From Actinomadura macrotermitis (GTDB lineage Bacteria > Actinomycetota > Actinomycetes > Streptosporangiales > Streptosporangiaceae): 64,000 nucleotides of DNA. The DNA is taken from positions 558,001 to 622,000 of the forward strand of contig NZ_WEGH01000005.1 of NCBI RefSeq assembly GCF_009604375.1, read 5' to 3'. A program made the translations under genes and the position numbers. This document shows, piece by piece, positions 51,319-60,259 of the stretch; position 1 is the stretch's first letter, and each line of letters begins with the position of its first letter. Under the pieces are notes generated by a model. It ran no database searches. It worked only from the letters and a program-made list of their open reading frames with translations, and had not been told where the DNA came from.

Positions 51319-52311
51319 TCCGATCCGGTTCCCAAGGCGGAGCTGCACCTGCACATCGAGGGCACCCTGGAGCCCGAGCTCGCCCTGGACCTCGCCGGAC
51401 GCAACGGCGTCGCGCTGCCCTACCGGAGCGCGGACGAGCTGCGCGCCGCCTACGACTTCCAGGACCTGCAGTCCTTCCTGGACCTGTACTACGGGCTGAT
51501 GGCGGTGCTGCGCACCGAGCGCGACTTCGCCGAGCTGGCCGACGCCTACCTCGCCCGCGCCGCCGCGCAGGGCGTCCGGCACGCCGAGATCTTCTTCGAC
51601 CCCCAGGCGCACACCGCGCGCGGCGTCCCCCTGGCCACCGTCATGGCGGGCCTCGGCGAGGCCCTCGCCGCCGCGCCCGCCCGGCACGGCGTGACCACCC
51701 GGCTGATCATGTGCTTCCTGCGGGACGAGCCGGCCGCCTCGGCGCTGGAGGCCTTCGAGGCCGCCCGGCCCTGGTTCGGCACGCTGATCACCGGCGTCGG
51801 CCTGGACTCGGCCGAGGTCGGCCACCCGCCGGCCGGTTTCCGCGAGGTGTACGACCGCGCCCGCGCGGCGGGCCTGCGGCTGGTCGCGCACGCCGGCGAG
51901 GAGGGGCCGCCCGAGTACGTGTGGCAGGCCCTCGACGTCCTCGGCGTGGAGCGTGTCGACCACGGCATCCGCAGCATGGAGGACCCGCGCCTGGTCGAGC
52001 GGCTGGTGCGCGACCAGGTGCCGCTGACGGTGTGCCCGCTGTCCAACGTCCGGCTGCGCTGCGTGGACCGCCTCGCCGACCACCCGCTGCCCCGGATGAT
52101 GGCGGCGGGCCTGCTGGTGACGGTCAACTCCGACGACCCGTCCTACTTCGGCGGCTACGCGGGCGACAACTTCGACGCGCTGCGCGACGGGCTCGGCCTC
52201 ACCGGCGAGGAGCTGCGGCTGCTGGCCGCCAACTCCTTCCGCGCCGCCTTCCTGTCCGACGCCGAGCGGGCCGCCTACCTGGAGGAGGTCGCCGCGCACC
52301 GCTTCGCCTGA
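51319..52311 (+). CDS. Adenosine/adenine deaminase
   Basis: This 330-residue zinc amidohydrolase has the metal site HLHIEGTLEP, the catalytic HAGEEGPPEYVWQAL, the third ligand in VDHGIRSMED and the last in TVNSDDPSYFGGY. HIEGTLEPEL and the DDPSYFGGY ending match the adenine deaminase branch (fungal Aah1-like) better than classical adenosine deaminase, so adenine may be the real substrate. GTG at 51319 is chosen because GGAGG lies seven bases upstream; the ATG at 51304 lacks one. A TACGAT -10 box sits at 51278-51283. Confidence 0.88.
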   Translation, partial: SDPVPKAELHLHIEGTLEPELALDLAGRNGVALPYRSADELRAAYDFQDLQSFLDLYYGLMAVLRTERDFAELADAYLARAAAQGVRHAEIFFDPQAHTARGVPLATVMAGLGEALAAAPARHGVTTRLIMCFLRDEPAASALEAFEAARPWFGTLITGVGLDSAEVGHPPAGFREVYDRARAAGLRLVAHAGEEGPPEYVWQALDVLGVERVDHGIRSMEDPRLVERLVRDQVPLTVCPLSNVRLRCVDRLADHPLPRMMAAGLLVTVNSDDPSYFGGYAGDNFDALRDGLGLTGEELRLLAANSFRAAFLSDAERAAYLEEVAAHRFA

Positions 52312-52383
52312 CGCGCGCGCCTTTACCCCATGCCCCGGGGTTGCGGCAACGGGGGCGGGGCGGGTTAGCGTCGGGGACGACAG

Positions 52384-52475
52384 ATCGCGGGGGCCCGGCG
52401 AACCGGGCTGAGATAGCGGCTGGGACGGCCGCTGACCGCTGGAACCTGACCGGGTAATGCCGGCGTAGGGAGAGA
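52384..52475 (+). ncRNA. TPP riboswitch (THI element) controlling thiC
   Basis: The conserved parts are in order: CGGGGGCCCGGCGAACCGGG, then CTGAGAT, the variable stem GCGGCTGGGACGGCCGCT, GACCGCTGGAACCTGA, and CCGGGTAATGCCGGCGTAGGGA. It ends 10 bases before the thiC ATG and includes the ribosome-site region (AGGGAGAGA), so it probably blocks translation when TPP is bound. A TAGCGT -10 box is at 52366-52371. Confidence 0.95.
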
Positions 52476-52485
52476 TCGAGTCGTC

Positions 52486-54222
<1,737 letters not shown>

Positions 54223-54228
54223 CCGGCC

Positions 54229-54257
54229 GGGCCGGGGACGCGGCGCGTCCCCGGCCC
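54229..54257 (+). terminator. Hairpin terminator after thiC
   Basis: Perfect 13-bp arms GGGCCGGGGACGC and GCGTCCCCGGCCC with a three-base loop (GGC), six bases after the thiC stop. It separates thiC from the RiPP locus. Confidence 0.75.
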
Positions 54258-54288
54258 TTGACCGCCCAGGTGCGCTCTTCTTTACTGT
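54258..54288 (+). promoter_or_regulatory. Candidate promoter of the radical SAM (FxsB-like) operon
   Basis: TTGACC at 54258-54263 begins right after the thiC terminator, with TTTACT (17-base spacer) or TACTGT (19-base spacer) as the -10. Transcription would start about 50 bases before the GTG at 54344. Confidence 0.4.
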
Positions 54289-54343
54289 GGCGATAACGGC
54301 GAAGCCGGACACGGCGCCGCGATCCGTACGGGGATGATCAAGC

Positions 54344-55573
54344 GTGACGGTGGACCTCGGTGCGCCCGGCACCGGCGCGGGGGCGGAGTGGCCGCGCACG
54401 CTCGACCTGCCGGGGCTGCTCGCCACGGGCTGGCGGCCGGTCCCCTTCCGCGAGTTCGTGCTGAAGATCCACAGCCGCTGCGACCTGGCCTGCGACTACT
54501 GCTACGTGTACGAGATGGCCGACCAGAGCTGGCGCGGCCGGCCCCGGGCCATGTCCGGCGCGGTGCTGGACCGCGCCGCCCGCCGCGTCGCCGAGCACGC
54601 CGCCGCGCACGGCCTGGAGACGGTCGAGCTGGTCCTGCACGGCGGGGAGCCGCTGCTGGCCGGACCCGGCCTGCTGGCCGACGCGGTCACCGCCGTCCGG
54701 CGGGCCGCCCGGGGCGTCCGCGTCGAGGTGACGGTGCAGACCAACGGGGTGCGGCTGGACGAGTCCTTCCTCGCCCTGTTCGAGCGGCTGGGCGTGCGCG
54801 TCGGGGTCAGCCTGGACGGCGGCGCGGCCGCGCACGACCGGCACCGGCGCGACGCCGGCGGTCGCGGCAGCCACGCGCGGGTGAGCCGGGCCCTGGAGCT
54901 GCTCGCCGGGGACCGCTACCGGCACCTGTTCAACGGCCTGCTCTGCACGGTCGACCTGCGCAACGACCCGCACGCCGTCTATGACGCGCTGATGGCCTGG
55001 GAGCCGCCCGCCGTCGACTTCCTGCTGCCGCACGGCAACTGGGCCGCGCCGCCGCCCGGCCGGGAGCCCGGCTCCCCCGCGACGCCCTACGCCGCATGGC
55101 TCGTCCCGCTGTTCGACCGCTGGTACCGGGCCGCGCCGGCGGGCCGGGTGCGGCTGTTCGCCGAGCTGGTGCGGCTGCTGCTCGGCGGCGCGTCCGCCTC
55201 CGAGGCGGTCGGGCTGTCGCCGGTCGGCACCGTCGTCATCGAGACCGACGGCGCGATCGAGCAGTCCGACCTGCTGAAGTCGGCCTACCCCGGCGCGGCC
55301 GAGACGGGCCTGCACGTGGACCGCGACCCGCTGGACGCGGCGCTGCGGCTGCCCTCGGTCGCGGCCCGCCAGCTCGGCGAGCGCGCCCTGGCGCCCGAGT
55401 GCCGGGCCTGCGGCGTCCGCGCGGTGTGCGGCGGCGGCCTGTACGCCCACCGGTACCGGCCCGGCCGCGGGTTCGCCAACCCGTCGGTCTACTGCCCCGA
55501 CCTGTACCGCCTGGTCCACCACGTCCGCGACACCGTCCGGTCCGATCTGGCCGCGCTGCGCCGGGGAGGGTGA
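54344..55573 (+). CDS. fxsB: Radical SAM/SPASM peptide maturase, FxsB family
   Basis: This is a 409-residue enzyme. The opening TLDLPGLLATGWRPVPFREFVLKIHSRCDLACDYCYVYEMADQSWRGRP is the FxsB signature; Cys46, Cys50 and Cys53 (CxxxCxxC) bind the SAM [4Fe-4S] cluster, and LHGGEPLLAG follows. The C-terminal SPASM-like part has CRACGVRAVCGGGLYAHRY and SVYCPDLY. FxsB enzymes install a cyclophane crosslink on FxSxx-type precursor peptides. The HExxH partner starts one base inside its stop (TGATG), a tight coupling. The precursor-like gene lies 4 kb away, beyond the convergent TPR gene. Confidence 0.88.
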   Translation: MTVDLGAPGTGAGAEWPRTLDLPGLLATGWRPVPFREFVLKIHSRCDLACDYCYVYEMADQSWRGRPRAMSGAVLDRAARRVAEHAAAHGLETVELVLHGGEPLLAGPGLLADAVTAVRRAARGVRVEVTVQTNGVRLDESFLALFERLGVRVGVSLDGGAAAHDRHRRDAGGRGSHARVSRALELLAGDRYRHLFNGLLCTVDLRNDPHAVYDALMAWEPPAVDFLLPHGNWAAPPPGREPGSPATPYAAWLVPLFDRWYRAAPAGRVRLFAELVRLLLGGASASEAVGLSPVGTVVIETDGAIEQSDLLKSAYPGAAETGLHVDRDPLDAALRLPSVAARQLGERALAPECRACGVRAVCGGGLYAHRYRPGRGFANPSVYCPDLYRLVHHVRDTVRSDLAALRRGG

Positions 55574-56883
55574 TGCAGTCCCGCCGTCACCACGTCCCCG
55601 CGGAGGACCTGGCCGCCCTCGCCGCCGGCCACGGCGGCGAGGGCGCGGTCCGCCGGCTCGTGGCGATCCAGTACAGCCGGCACGTGCTGCTCGTGCGCGG
55701 CGTCGCCGACGCCGCCGCCGAGGCGGGCCACCCCGGCGCGGCGCGGGTCCGCGCCGCCTACGACCTGCTCGCCGGGATCCAGCACCGGGCGCCCGGCGCC
55801 GTCGACGCGGTGCTGCGCCATCCCGCCGTCGGGGCGTGGGCGCTGCGGGCGCTGACCGGCGAGGCCGACCCGCTCCTGCTGTCGGGCCTCGCGGCCGCGG
55901 CGGCCGTGCGCGGCGGCGTGCCCTGCGCGGTGGAGGTCCCGGTGCGCCGGGGCCGGGTGACGCTGCCCTCGCTCGGGCAGGCCGCGGTGCCGGGCGGCGA
56001 CGGGACGGCCGAGGTCCGGGTGACCGGTACCGGCGCCGTGGTCGCCGGCACTGTGGTCGTCGGCACTGGGGCCCGCGTCGCCGTCCCCGCCGACCCGCAC
56101 ACCGACGCCCCCGGCTGGCAGGGCCTGCGCCGTCTTTCGGCCGGTACCGGCGACGGCGCGATCGGGCTGCTGATCGACGACCTGGACCCCTGGCGCTTCC
56201 CCGGCGCGGGCGTGCGCGGGCGGCTCGGCGCGGCCGAGGCCGCCGCGTGGTCGGCCGCGCTGGAGGACGCCTGGGGGCTGCTCCGCCGCCACCACTGGAC
56301 CACCGCCGCCGAGGTCCGCACCGCGATCCGGGTGCTGACCCCGCTGACGCCGCCCGCGCGGGACCACATCAGCGCCACCTCGCCGACCGCGTTCGGGTGC
56401 ACCGCCCTGTCCGACCCCGGCGACGGCCTCACCCTCGCCGGGACGCTCGCGCACGAGGTGCAGCACGCCAAGCTCGCGGCGCTGCTGAACGCCGTCCCGC
56501 TGATCCGGCCGGGCGACGACCGCCGGTTCTACGCGCCCTGGCGCGACGACCCGCGCCCCCTGGCCGGCCTCCTGCAGGGCGCCTACGCCTACCTCGGCGT
56601 CAGCGGCTTCTGGCGCCGGCAGCGCCACCACGAGACGGGCGGGCGGGCGACGCTCGCGCACGCCGAGTTCGCCCGCTGGCGCGCGGCCGCGTTCCAGGTG
56701 ACGCGGACGCTGCTGGCCAGCGGCGGCCTCACCCCCGCGGGCGAGGCCTTCGTCGCCCAGATGCGCCGCACCCTGCTCGGCTGGCAGCAGGAGGCGGTGC
56801 CGCCCGACGCCGCCGGGCTCGCCCACCGGTCCGCGCAGCGCCACCGGATGCGCTGGCACCGCGACCACGCGCGCCGCCCCTGA
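55573..56883 (+). CDS. HExxH-motif protein of the FxSxx-type RiPP system
   Basis: This 436-residue protein has a zinc-protease-like HEVQH at His294-His298, in GTLAHEVQHAKLAALLNAV, within a mostly helical protein. The N terminus VPAEDLAALAAGHGGEGAVRRLVAIQYSRHVLLVRGVADAA is the usual start of the mod_HExxH partners of FxsB. Such proteins are often fused to FxsB; here they are separate, with a one-base overlap. Whether it is a protease, a leader-binding protein or a hydroxylase-like enzyme is not shown by sequence. The convergent TPR gene ends four bases after it. Confidence 0.87.
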   Translation: MQSRRHHVPAEDLAALAAGHGGEGAVRRLVAIQYSRHVLLVRGVADAAAEAGHPGAARVRAAYDLLAGIQHRAPGAVDAVLRHPAVGAWALRALTGEADPLLLSGLAAAAAVRGGVPCAVEVPVRRGRVTLPSLGQAAVPGGDGTAEVRVTGTGAVVAGTVVVGTGARVAVPADPHTDAPGWQGLRRLSAGTGDGAIGLLIDDLDPWRFPGAGVRGRLGAAEAAAWSAALEDAWGLLRRHHWTTAAEVRTAIRVLTPLTPPARDHISATSPTAFGCTALSDPGDGLTLAGTLAHEVQHAKLAALLNAVPLIRPGDDRRFYAPWRDDPRPLAGLLQGAYAYLGVSGFWRRQRHHETGGRATLAHAEFARWRAAAFQVTRTLLASGGLTPAGEAFVAQMRRTLLGWQQEAVPPDAAGLAHRSAQRHRMRWHRDHARRP

Positions 56884-56887
56884 CCCC

Positions 56888-59479
56888 CTAGATCGGCGGC
56901 GGGTCGAAGTCGAAGTCCAGCCGCCGCTGCCGCCGCGCGGCCTGCGTGTCGGGGTGGTTGCGGCCCACCATGCGGTCGTAGCGGGCGATGGTGTCCTCGA
57001 ACAGCTTGGCGGCCTGGTCGGCCTCGCCGAGCTCGCGCAGGTCGACCGACAGGTTCGCCGCGCACCCGAGCGTCATCGGATGGTCCTCGCCGAGCAGCAG
57101 GCACAGCCGCCGCAGGGTGTCCTCGCCGAGCGCGCGGGCCCGCTCCACGTCGCCCATCTCGTACAGGTCCGAAGCGAGGTTGGTGGCGACGGTGAGCGGA
57201 TAGTGGTGGTCCTCGCCGAGCGCGGACCGCAGCCCGGCCAGCGCTTCCTCGTTGAGGAAACGGGCTTCGCGCAGGTTGCCGTTGACCCGGCTGAGCAGGG
57301 CCAGGTTGCCGACGCAGCCGTGGTTGTAGGGGTGGTCCTCGCCGTACACGCGCGGGTAGCGCTCGACGGTCTCCTGGGCCAGCTCGTACGCCTCGACGAT
57401 CTTGCCGGTGGTGCGCAGGACGTTGGCCAGGCCCATCGCCGCCGCGAGGGTGTCGGGGTTGCCCGGGCCGTACAGCCGCAGGAACCGCTCGTGCACCTCG
57501 CGCGCCAGGACGAGCGCCTCCTCGTACTCGCCGGCCCGGCGCAGCGCGATCGACAGGTCCTTGGCGGTGCGCAGCGTGGTGAGGTGCTCGGGCCGCATGA
57601 ACCGGCTGCCGTACTCGTAGGCGTCGCGGCCGACGTCGCGGGCCTCCTGGTAGTAGCCGCAGAGCCGCACGGCGCGCGCGAGCCCCGTCCAGGAGCTCAG
57701 CACATCGGCGCGGCTGACGCCCCCGGCCGCCTTGCTCTGCGCGTTGAAGGCGAGCTCGTGCAGTTCGCGCGAGGTCTGGTACCCGCTGTTCAGGCCGTGG
57801 TCCAGCGCGAGGTTGTTGATGGTGCGCAGGGTGCGCGGATCCTGCTCGCCGAACACCTCGGCGTGGCGCCGCCGGGAGATCTCGTCGTGCTCGAGGGCGC
57901 GCGCGAACTCGCCGCGGGCGCGCAGGTCGGCGCCGAAGCTGTTGATGATCGGCAGCATGTCCTGCTCGGACAGGCCCGCGGCCTCCCCGATCCGCCGCAC
58001 CAGCGCCTCGTCGATCTCGTAGGCGCGGGCGTACTCGCCGCGCTCGCGCAGGATGGAGGCGCGCAGCGCCTCCATCCGCACCACGTCGGCGCGGTCGTCG
58101 CCGCCCTCGTCGCGCCGCCAGCGGGCCAGGAACTGGCCGGCGAAGGCCAGGCCGAGCTCGTGGTCGCCGGACCGGTACAGGTAGCGGACGACCCGGCGGG
58201 CGAACTCGCGGACCTGCGGGTCGGTGCTGTCCACCACGCGGGCGGGCTCGACGTGCGGGATGAGCTCCTGGAAGCGCGTCCACTCCCGCTCGTCGTCGGG
58301 GTCCACCCGGGCCTGCGCGGCGAGCAGCAGGTGCACGTCGCGCCGCAGCCGGTCCGCGGCGTCCTCGTCGACCTCCTCGCGCAGCAGCGCCTGGATCAGC
58401 CGGTGCACCTGGATCGTGCGCGCCTGCGGGTCGATCCGGGCGAGGGCGAACCTGCCGAGGGTGCGCTGCGCGCGGGCGCGCAGGATCTGGTCGTCCAGCA
58501 GCGCGGCGAGCTCGGCGTCGGCCAGCCGCGCCTCGCGCCGGAACACGTCCACAGGGATCGGCTCGGGCCCGAAGAACGCGCAGGCGCGCAGCAGCACGAC
58601 CGCCGCAGGCAGGGTGGCCTGCAGCAGCGACACCGACAGCTGCCAGACCGCGGTCATCGACCGCGGATACTCGGCGGGGTTGTTCTCCTGCAGCAGCGCG
58701 GCGGGCTGCTCCTTCAGCAGCTGCAGGTACTCGTCCACCGACATGCCGGTCTCGTACTGCAGGGCGCCGGCCTGCTCCAGGGCGAGGGGCAGGTCGCCGA
58801 GGCTCTCGGCGAGCCGCACGGCGTCGGCCTCGCTGATGACGTTCAGCACCCGGCGGCCGAGGAACTCCACGCTCTCGGGGCGGTCGAACACGTCGACGGC
58901 GATGGTCTCGAAGCGCTGCCGCCACGCCTGGTTGCGCGAGGTGATGATGACGTGCCCGGGACCGCCGGGGACGAGGCCGACCAGATCCTCGGGCTCGTTG
59001 GCGTTGTCGTAGACGAGCAGCCAGCGCGCGTAGGGGTCGCCGCGCCGCAGCGCGTCCAGCACGCTCTGCGCGGTGTCGGCGGTGCCGGTCGAGGTCGTGC
59101 TGAGCCCGAGCGGCTTGGCGAGCCCGGCGAGCGCCGCGGCCACCAGCTTCGGCTGATCGGCCGGGATCCACCAGATCAGGTCGTAGTCGTCCTGGTAGCG
59201 GTGGATGTACTCGATGGCGATCTGGGTCTTACCGACCCCGCCCATGCCCTGCAGCGTCTGCGGGGTGCCGGTGGCGGCCTGCACGTCCGACACGACGGCG
59301 GTCACCCCGGAGCCGTCGTCACCGGCGTCGGGCGCGGACCGGTTCAGTTTCTCGTGCAGCTGCGTCAGCTGCTCGTCGCGCCCGGTGAAATCCCGGTTCT
59401 GCAGGGGGATGCGGCTTCCCCATACTTGCGGACCACGTCCCGCGGCCGGCCTGCCCTCTGAGGATCGCCCATCCGTCAC
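56888..59479 (-). CDS. fxsT: NB-ARC/TPR protein of the FxSxx-type system (FxsT-like)
   Basis: This is an 863-residue protein. After a short disordered start comes VWGSRIPLQNRDFTGRDEQLTQLHEKL, then an NB-ARC ATPase with an intact P-loop GMGGVGKTQIAIEY, Walker B RWLLVYDNANEPEDL and LPLALEQAGAL. The second half is about ten TPR repeats (DPRTLRTINNLALDHGLN, NPDTLAAAMGLANVLRTTG, HPMTLGCAANLSVDLRELG). It matches the family called FxSxx-COOH system TPR protein. GTG at 59479 has GAGG six bases upstream; another GTG 13 codons earlier (59518) is possible. STAND architecture suggests sensing or signalling rather than catalysis. Confidence 0.87.
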   Translation of the reverse strand: MTDGRSSEGRPAAGRGPQVWGSRIPLQNRDFTGRDEQLTQLHEKLNRSAPDAGDDGSGVTAVVSDVQAATGTPQTLQGMGGVGKTQIAIEYIHRYQDDYDLIWWIPADQPKLVAAALAGLAKPLGLSTTSTGTADTAQSVLDALRRGDPYARWLLVYDNANEPEDLVGLVPGGPGHVIITSRNQAWRQRFETIAVDVFDRPESVEFLGRRVLNVISEADAVRLAESLGDLPLALEQAGALQYETGMSVDEYLQLLKEQPAALLQENNPAEYPRSMTAVWQLSVSLLQATLPAAVVLLRACAFFGPEPIPVDVFRREARLADAELAALLDDQILRARAQRTLGRFALARIDPQARTIQVHRLIQALLREEVDEDAADRLRRDVHLLLAAQARVDPDDEREWTRFQELIPHVEPARVVDSTDPQVREFARRVVRYLYRSGDHELGLAFAGQFLARWRRDEGGDDRADVVRMEALRASILRERGEYARAYEIDEALVRRIGEAAGLSEQDMLPIINSFGADLRARGEFARALEHDEISRRRHAEVFGEQDPRTLRTINNLALDHGLNSGYQTSRELHELAFNAQSKAAGGVSRADVLSSWTGLARAVRLCGYYQEARDVGRDAYEYGSRFMRPEHLTTLRTAKDLSIALRRAGEYEEALVLAREVHERFLRLYGPGNPDTLAAAMGLANVLRTTGKIVEAYELAQETVERYPRVYGEDHPYNHGCVGNLALLSRVNGNLREARFLNEEALAGLRSALGEDHHYPLTVATNLASDLYEMGDVERARALGEDTLRRLCLLLGEDHPMTLGCAANLSVDLRELGEADQAAKLFEDTIARYDRMVGRNHPDTQAARRQRRLDFDFDPPPI

Positions 59480-59529
59480 GTGCCGCCTCCGCGTTCTCGC
59501 CGCTTCGCGCTCGCCCACATCCTAATCGC

Positions 59530-59560
59530 AGAATAGGCCCGCCCTCCGCGCGCCTTACAA
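59530..59560 (-). promoter_or_regulatory. Candidate promoter of the FxsT-like gene
   Basis: On the minus strand TTGTAA (59560-59555), 19 bases, then TATTCT (59535-59530). The spacer is longer than usual. Transcription would start just before the GTG codons at 59518 and 59479. Confidence 0.35.
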
Positions 59561-59706
59561 GGGCAGGTCCCGATATCCGCCTGGACGTTCCTCGCCCCTC
59601 GGCGAACAAGGGACGAACCCGACTCAGCACACACAGAACGGCATTATCGCCCCATTGTCATATTTCCGGATGGGCCGGGTTCCGGGCGCCTTACGGGCGG
59701 CCCCGT

Positions 59707-59718
59707 CCTGTCGACAGG
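59707..59718. promoter_or_regulatory. 12-bp perfect palindrome upstream of the precursor-like peptide gene
   Basis: CCTGTCGACAGG, 124 bases before the start of the peptide gene. The symmetry and place suggest an operator. GTGACAGG downstream (59727-59734) repeats half of it. Confidence 0.4.
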
Positions 59719-59841
59719 GGCGTACGGTGACAGGTATGACTGTGCGGAGGCAGTCTCCGGCAGCCGCAGGGCGAGGTTGCCCCGCCTGACCCGGGGGAAT
59801 GCCCCGGTCGAGCAGGACGACGGCAGGCTGAGGAGTAGTGC

Positions 59842-60078
59842 ATGGGCGACGCCACGACGCCGCAGGACGGGCCCCTCGACCTCGGCGGGATCCCGTTGAG
59901 CCGGCTCGGCGAACTCGGCGACACCGTGCTCGCCCGGGAACTGCGCAAAGTGCGCGACGAGGCCGGCGCCCCGGTGCAGGCCATCGCCGGTTTCCAGGCG
60001 AAACTCGGGCCGCCGCCGGAGATCTCCGGTGCGGCCTCCCCCGGCCCGGAGACCGGCACGGCCGGCGGCGAGGAATGA
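59842..60078 (+). CDS. FxsA-like RiPP precursor peptide with non-terminal FQAKL core
   Basis: This is a 78-residue peptide. Residues 11-37 (PLDLGGIPLSRLGELGDTVLARELRKV) match the conserved leader of FxSxx-COOH precursors (an LxxLxxLxD..LA.ALRRVL pattern), and the gene is beside fxsB, HExxH and fxsT homologues. The place where FxSxx should end the peptide reads IAGF51-Q-A53-K-L55: Ala replaces the Ser that is part of the crosslink, and 23 residues follow (GPPPEISGAASPGPETGTAG...). So either the core differs or the tail is trimmed. GAGGAG lies seven bases before the ATG. Its stop overlaps the next ORF (ATGA). Confidence 0.75.
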   Translation: MGDATTPQDGPLDLGGIPLSRLGELGDTVLARELRKVRDEAGAPVQAIAGFQAKLGPPPEISGAASPGPETGTAGGEE

Positions 60079-60218
60079 TCGCCATGCGGCCACCGGCGGG
60101 CGAATCGACGGCGGCGCACGATAGTGCCGAATTTCCCGCCCGGCCGGAACATCTCCTCACCGGGAATTCCCTCCGACGTTATGGGAACCGGGGTCCGACC
60201 GAAAGCGGGAAGCGATGA
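60075..60218 (+). CDS. 47-residue micro-ORF coupled to the precursor gene
   Basis: ATG at 60075 overlaps the TGA of the precursor gene (ATGA), and its own TGA overlaps the next ATG. The product (MIAMRPPAGESTAAHDSAEF...LRRYGNRGPTESGKR) is polar, with a basic C terminus rich in Gly, Arg and Asn. There is no homology I recognise. Two overlaps of the kind used for translational coupling support it, but its size makes it uncertain. It could be a second substrate, or simply keep ribosomes moving to the downstream gene. Confidence 0.35.
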   Translation: MIAMRPPAGESTAAHDSAEFPARPEHLLTGNSLRRYGNRGPTESGKR

Positions 60219-60259
60219 CCATTACCGGCCACTCGCGGCGGATCGGCCTGTTCCCATGA
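60215..60259 (+). CDS. 14-residue leader-like ORF before the nSTAND/TPR gene
   Basis: ATG at 60215 has GCGGGAAGCG directly upstream and encodes MTITGHSRRIGLFP, stopping at 60257-60259, where the TGA overlaps the ATG of the nSTAND gene. It is likely a ribosome-loading leader rather than a functional peptide. Confidence 0.3.
   Translation: MTITGHSRRIGLFP

Larger units (their letters stand above)
59480..59841. other. Divergent promoter region of the FxsT-like and precursor-peptide genes
   Basis: 362 bases. The left part holds a minus-strand promoter match (59530-59560). The centre is the most AT-rich DNA of the locus (about 59640-59665, CATTATCGCCCCATTGTCATA). At 59707-59718 lies a perfect 12-bp palindrome, followed by GAGGAG seven bases before the precursor ATG. 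No ORF is supported on either strand. Confidence 0.5.

Noticed and set aside
54281..54297. Further copy of the 17-bp palindrome before fxsB (TTTACTGTGGCGATAAC)
   Set aside because: TTTAC is present, but the GTAAG half is absent at the right spacing. It is used only as part of a promoter candidate.
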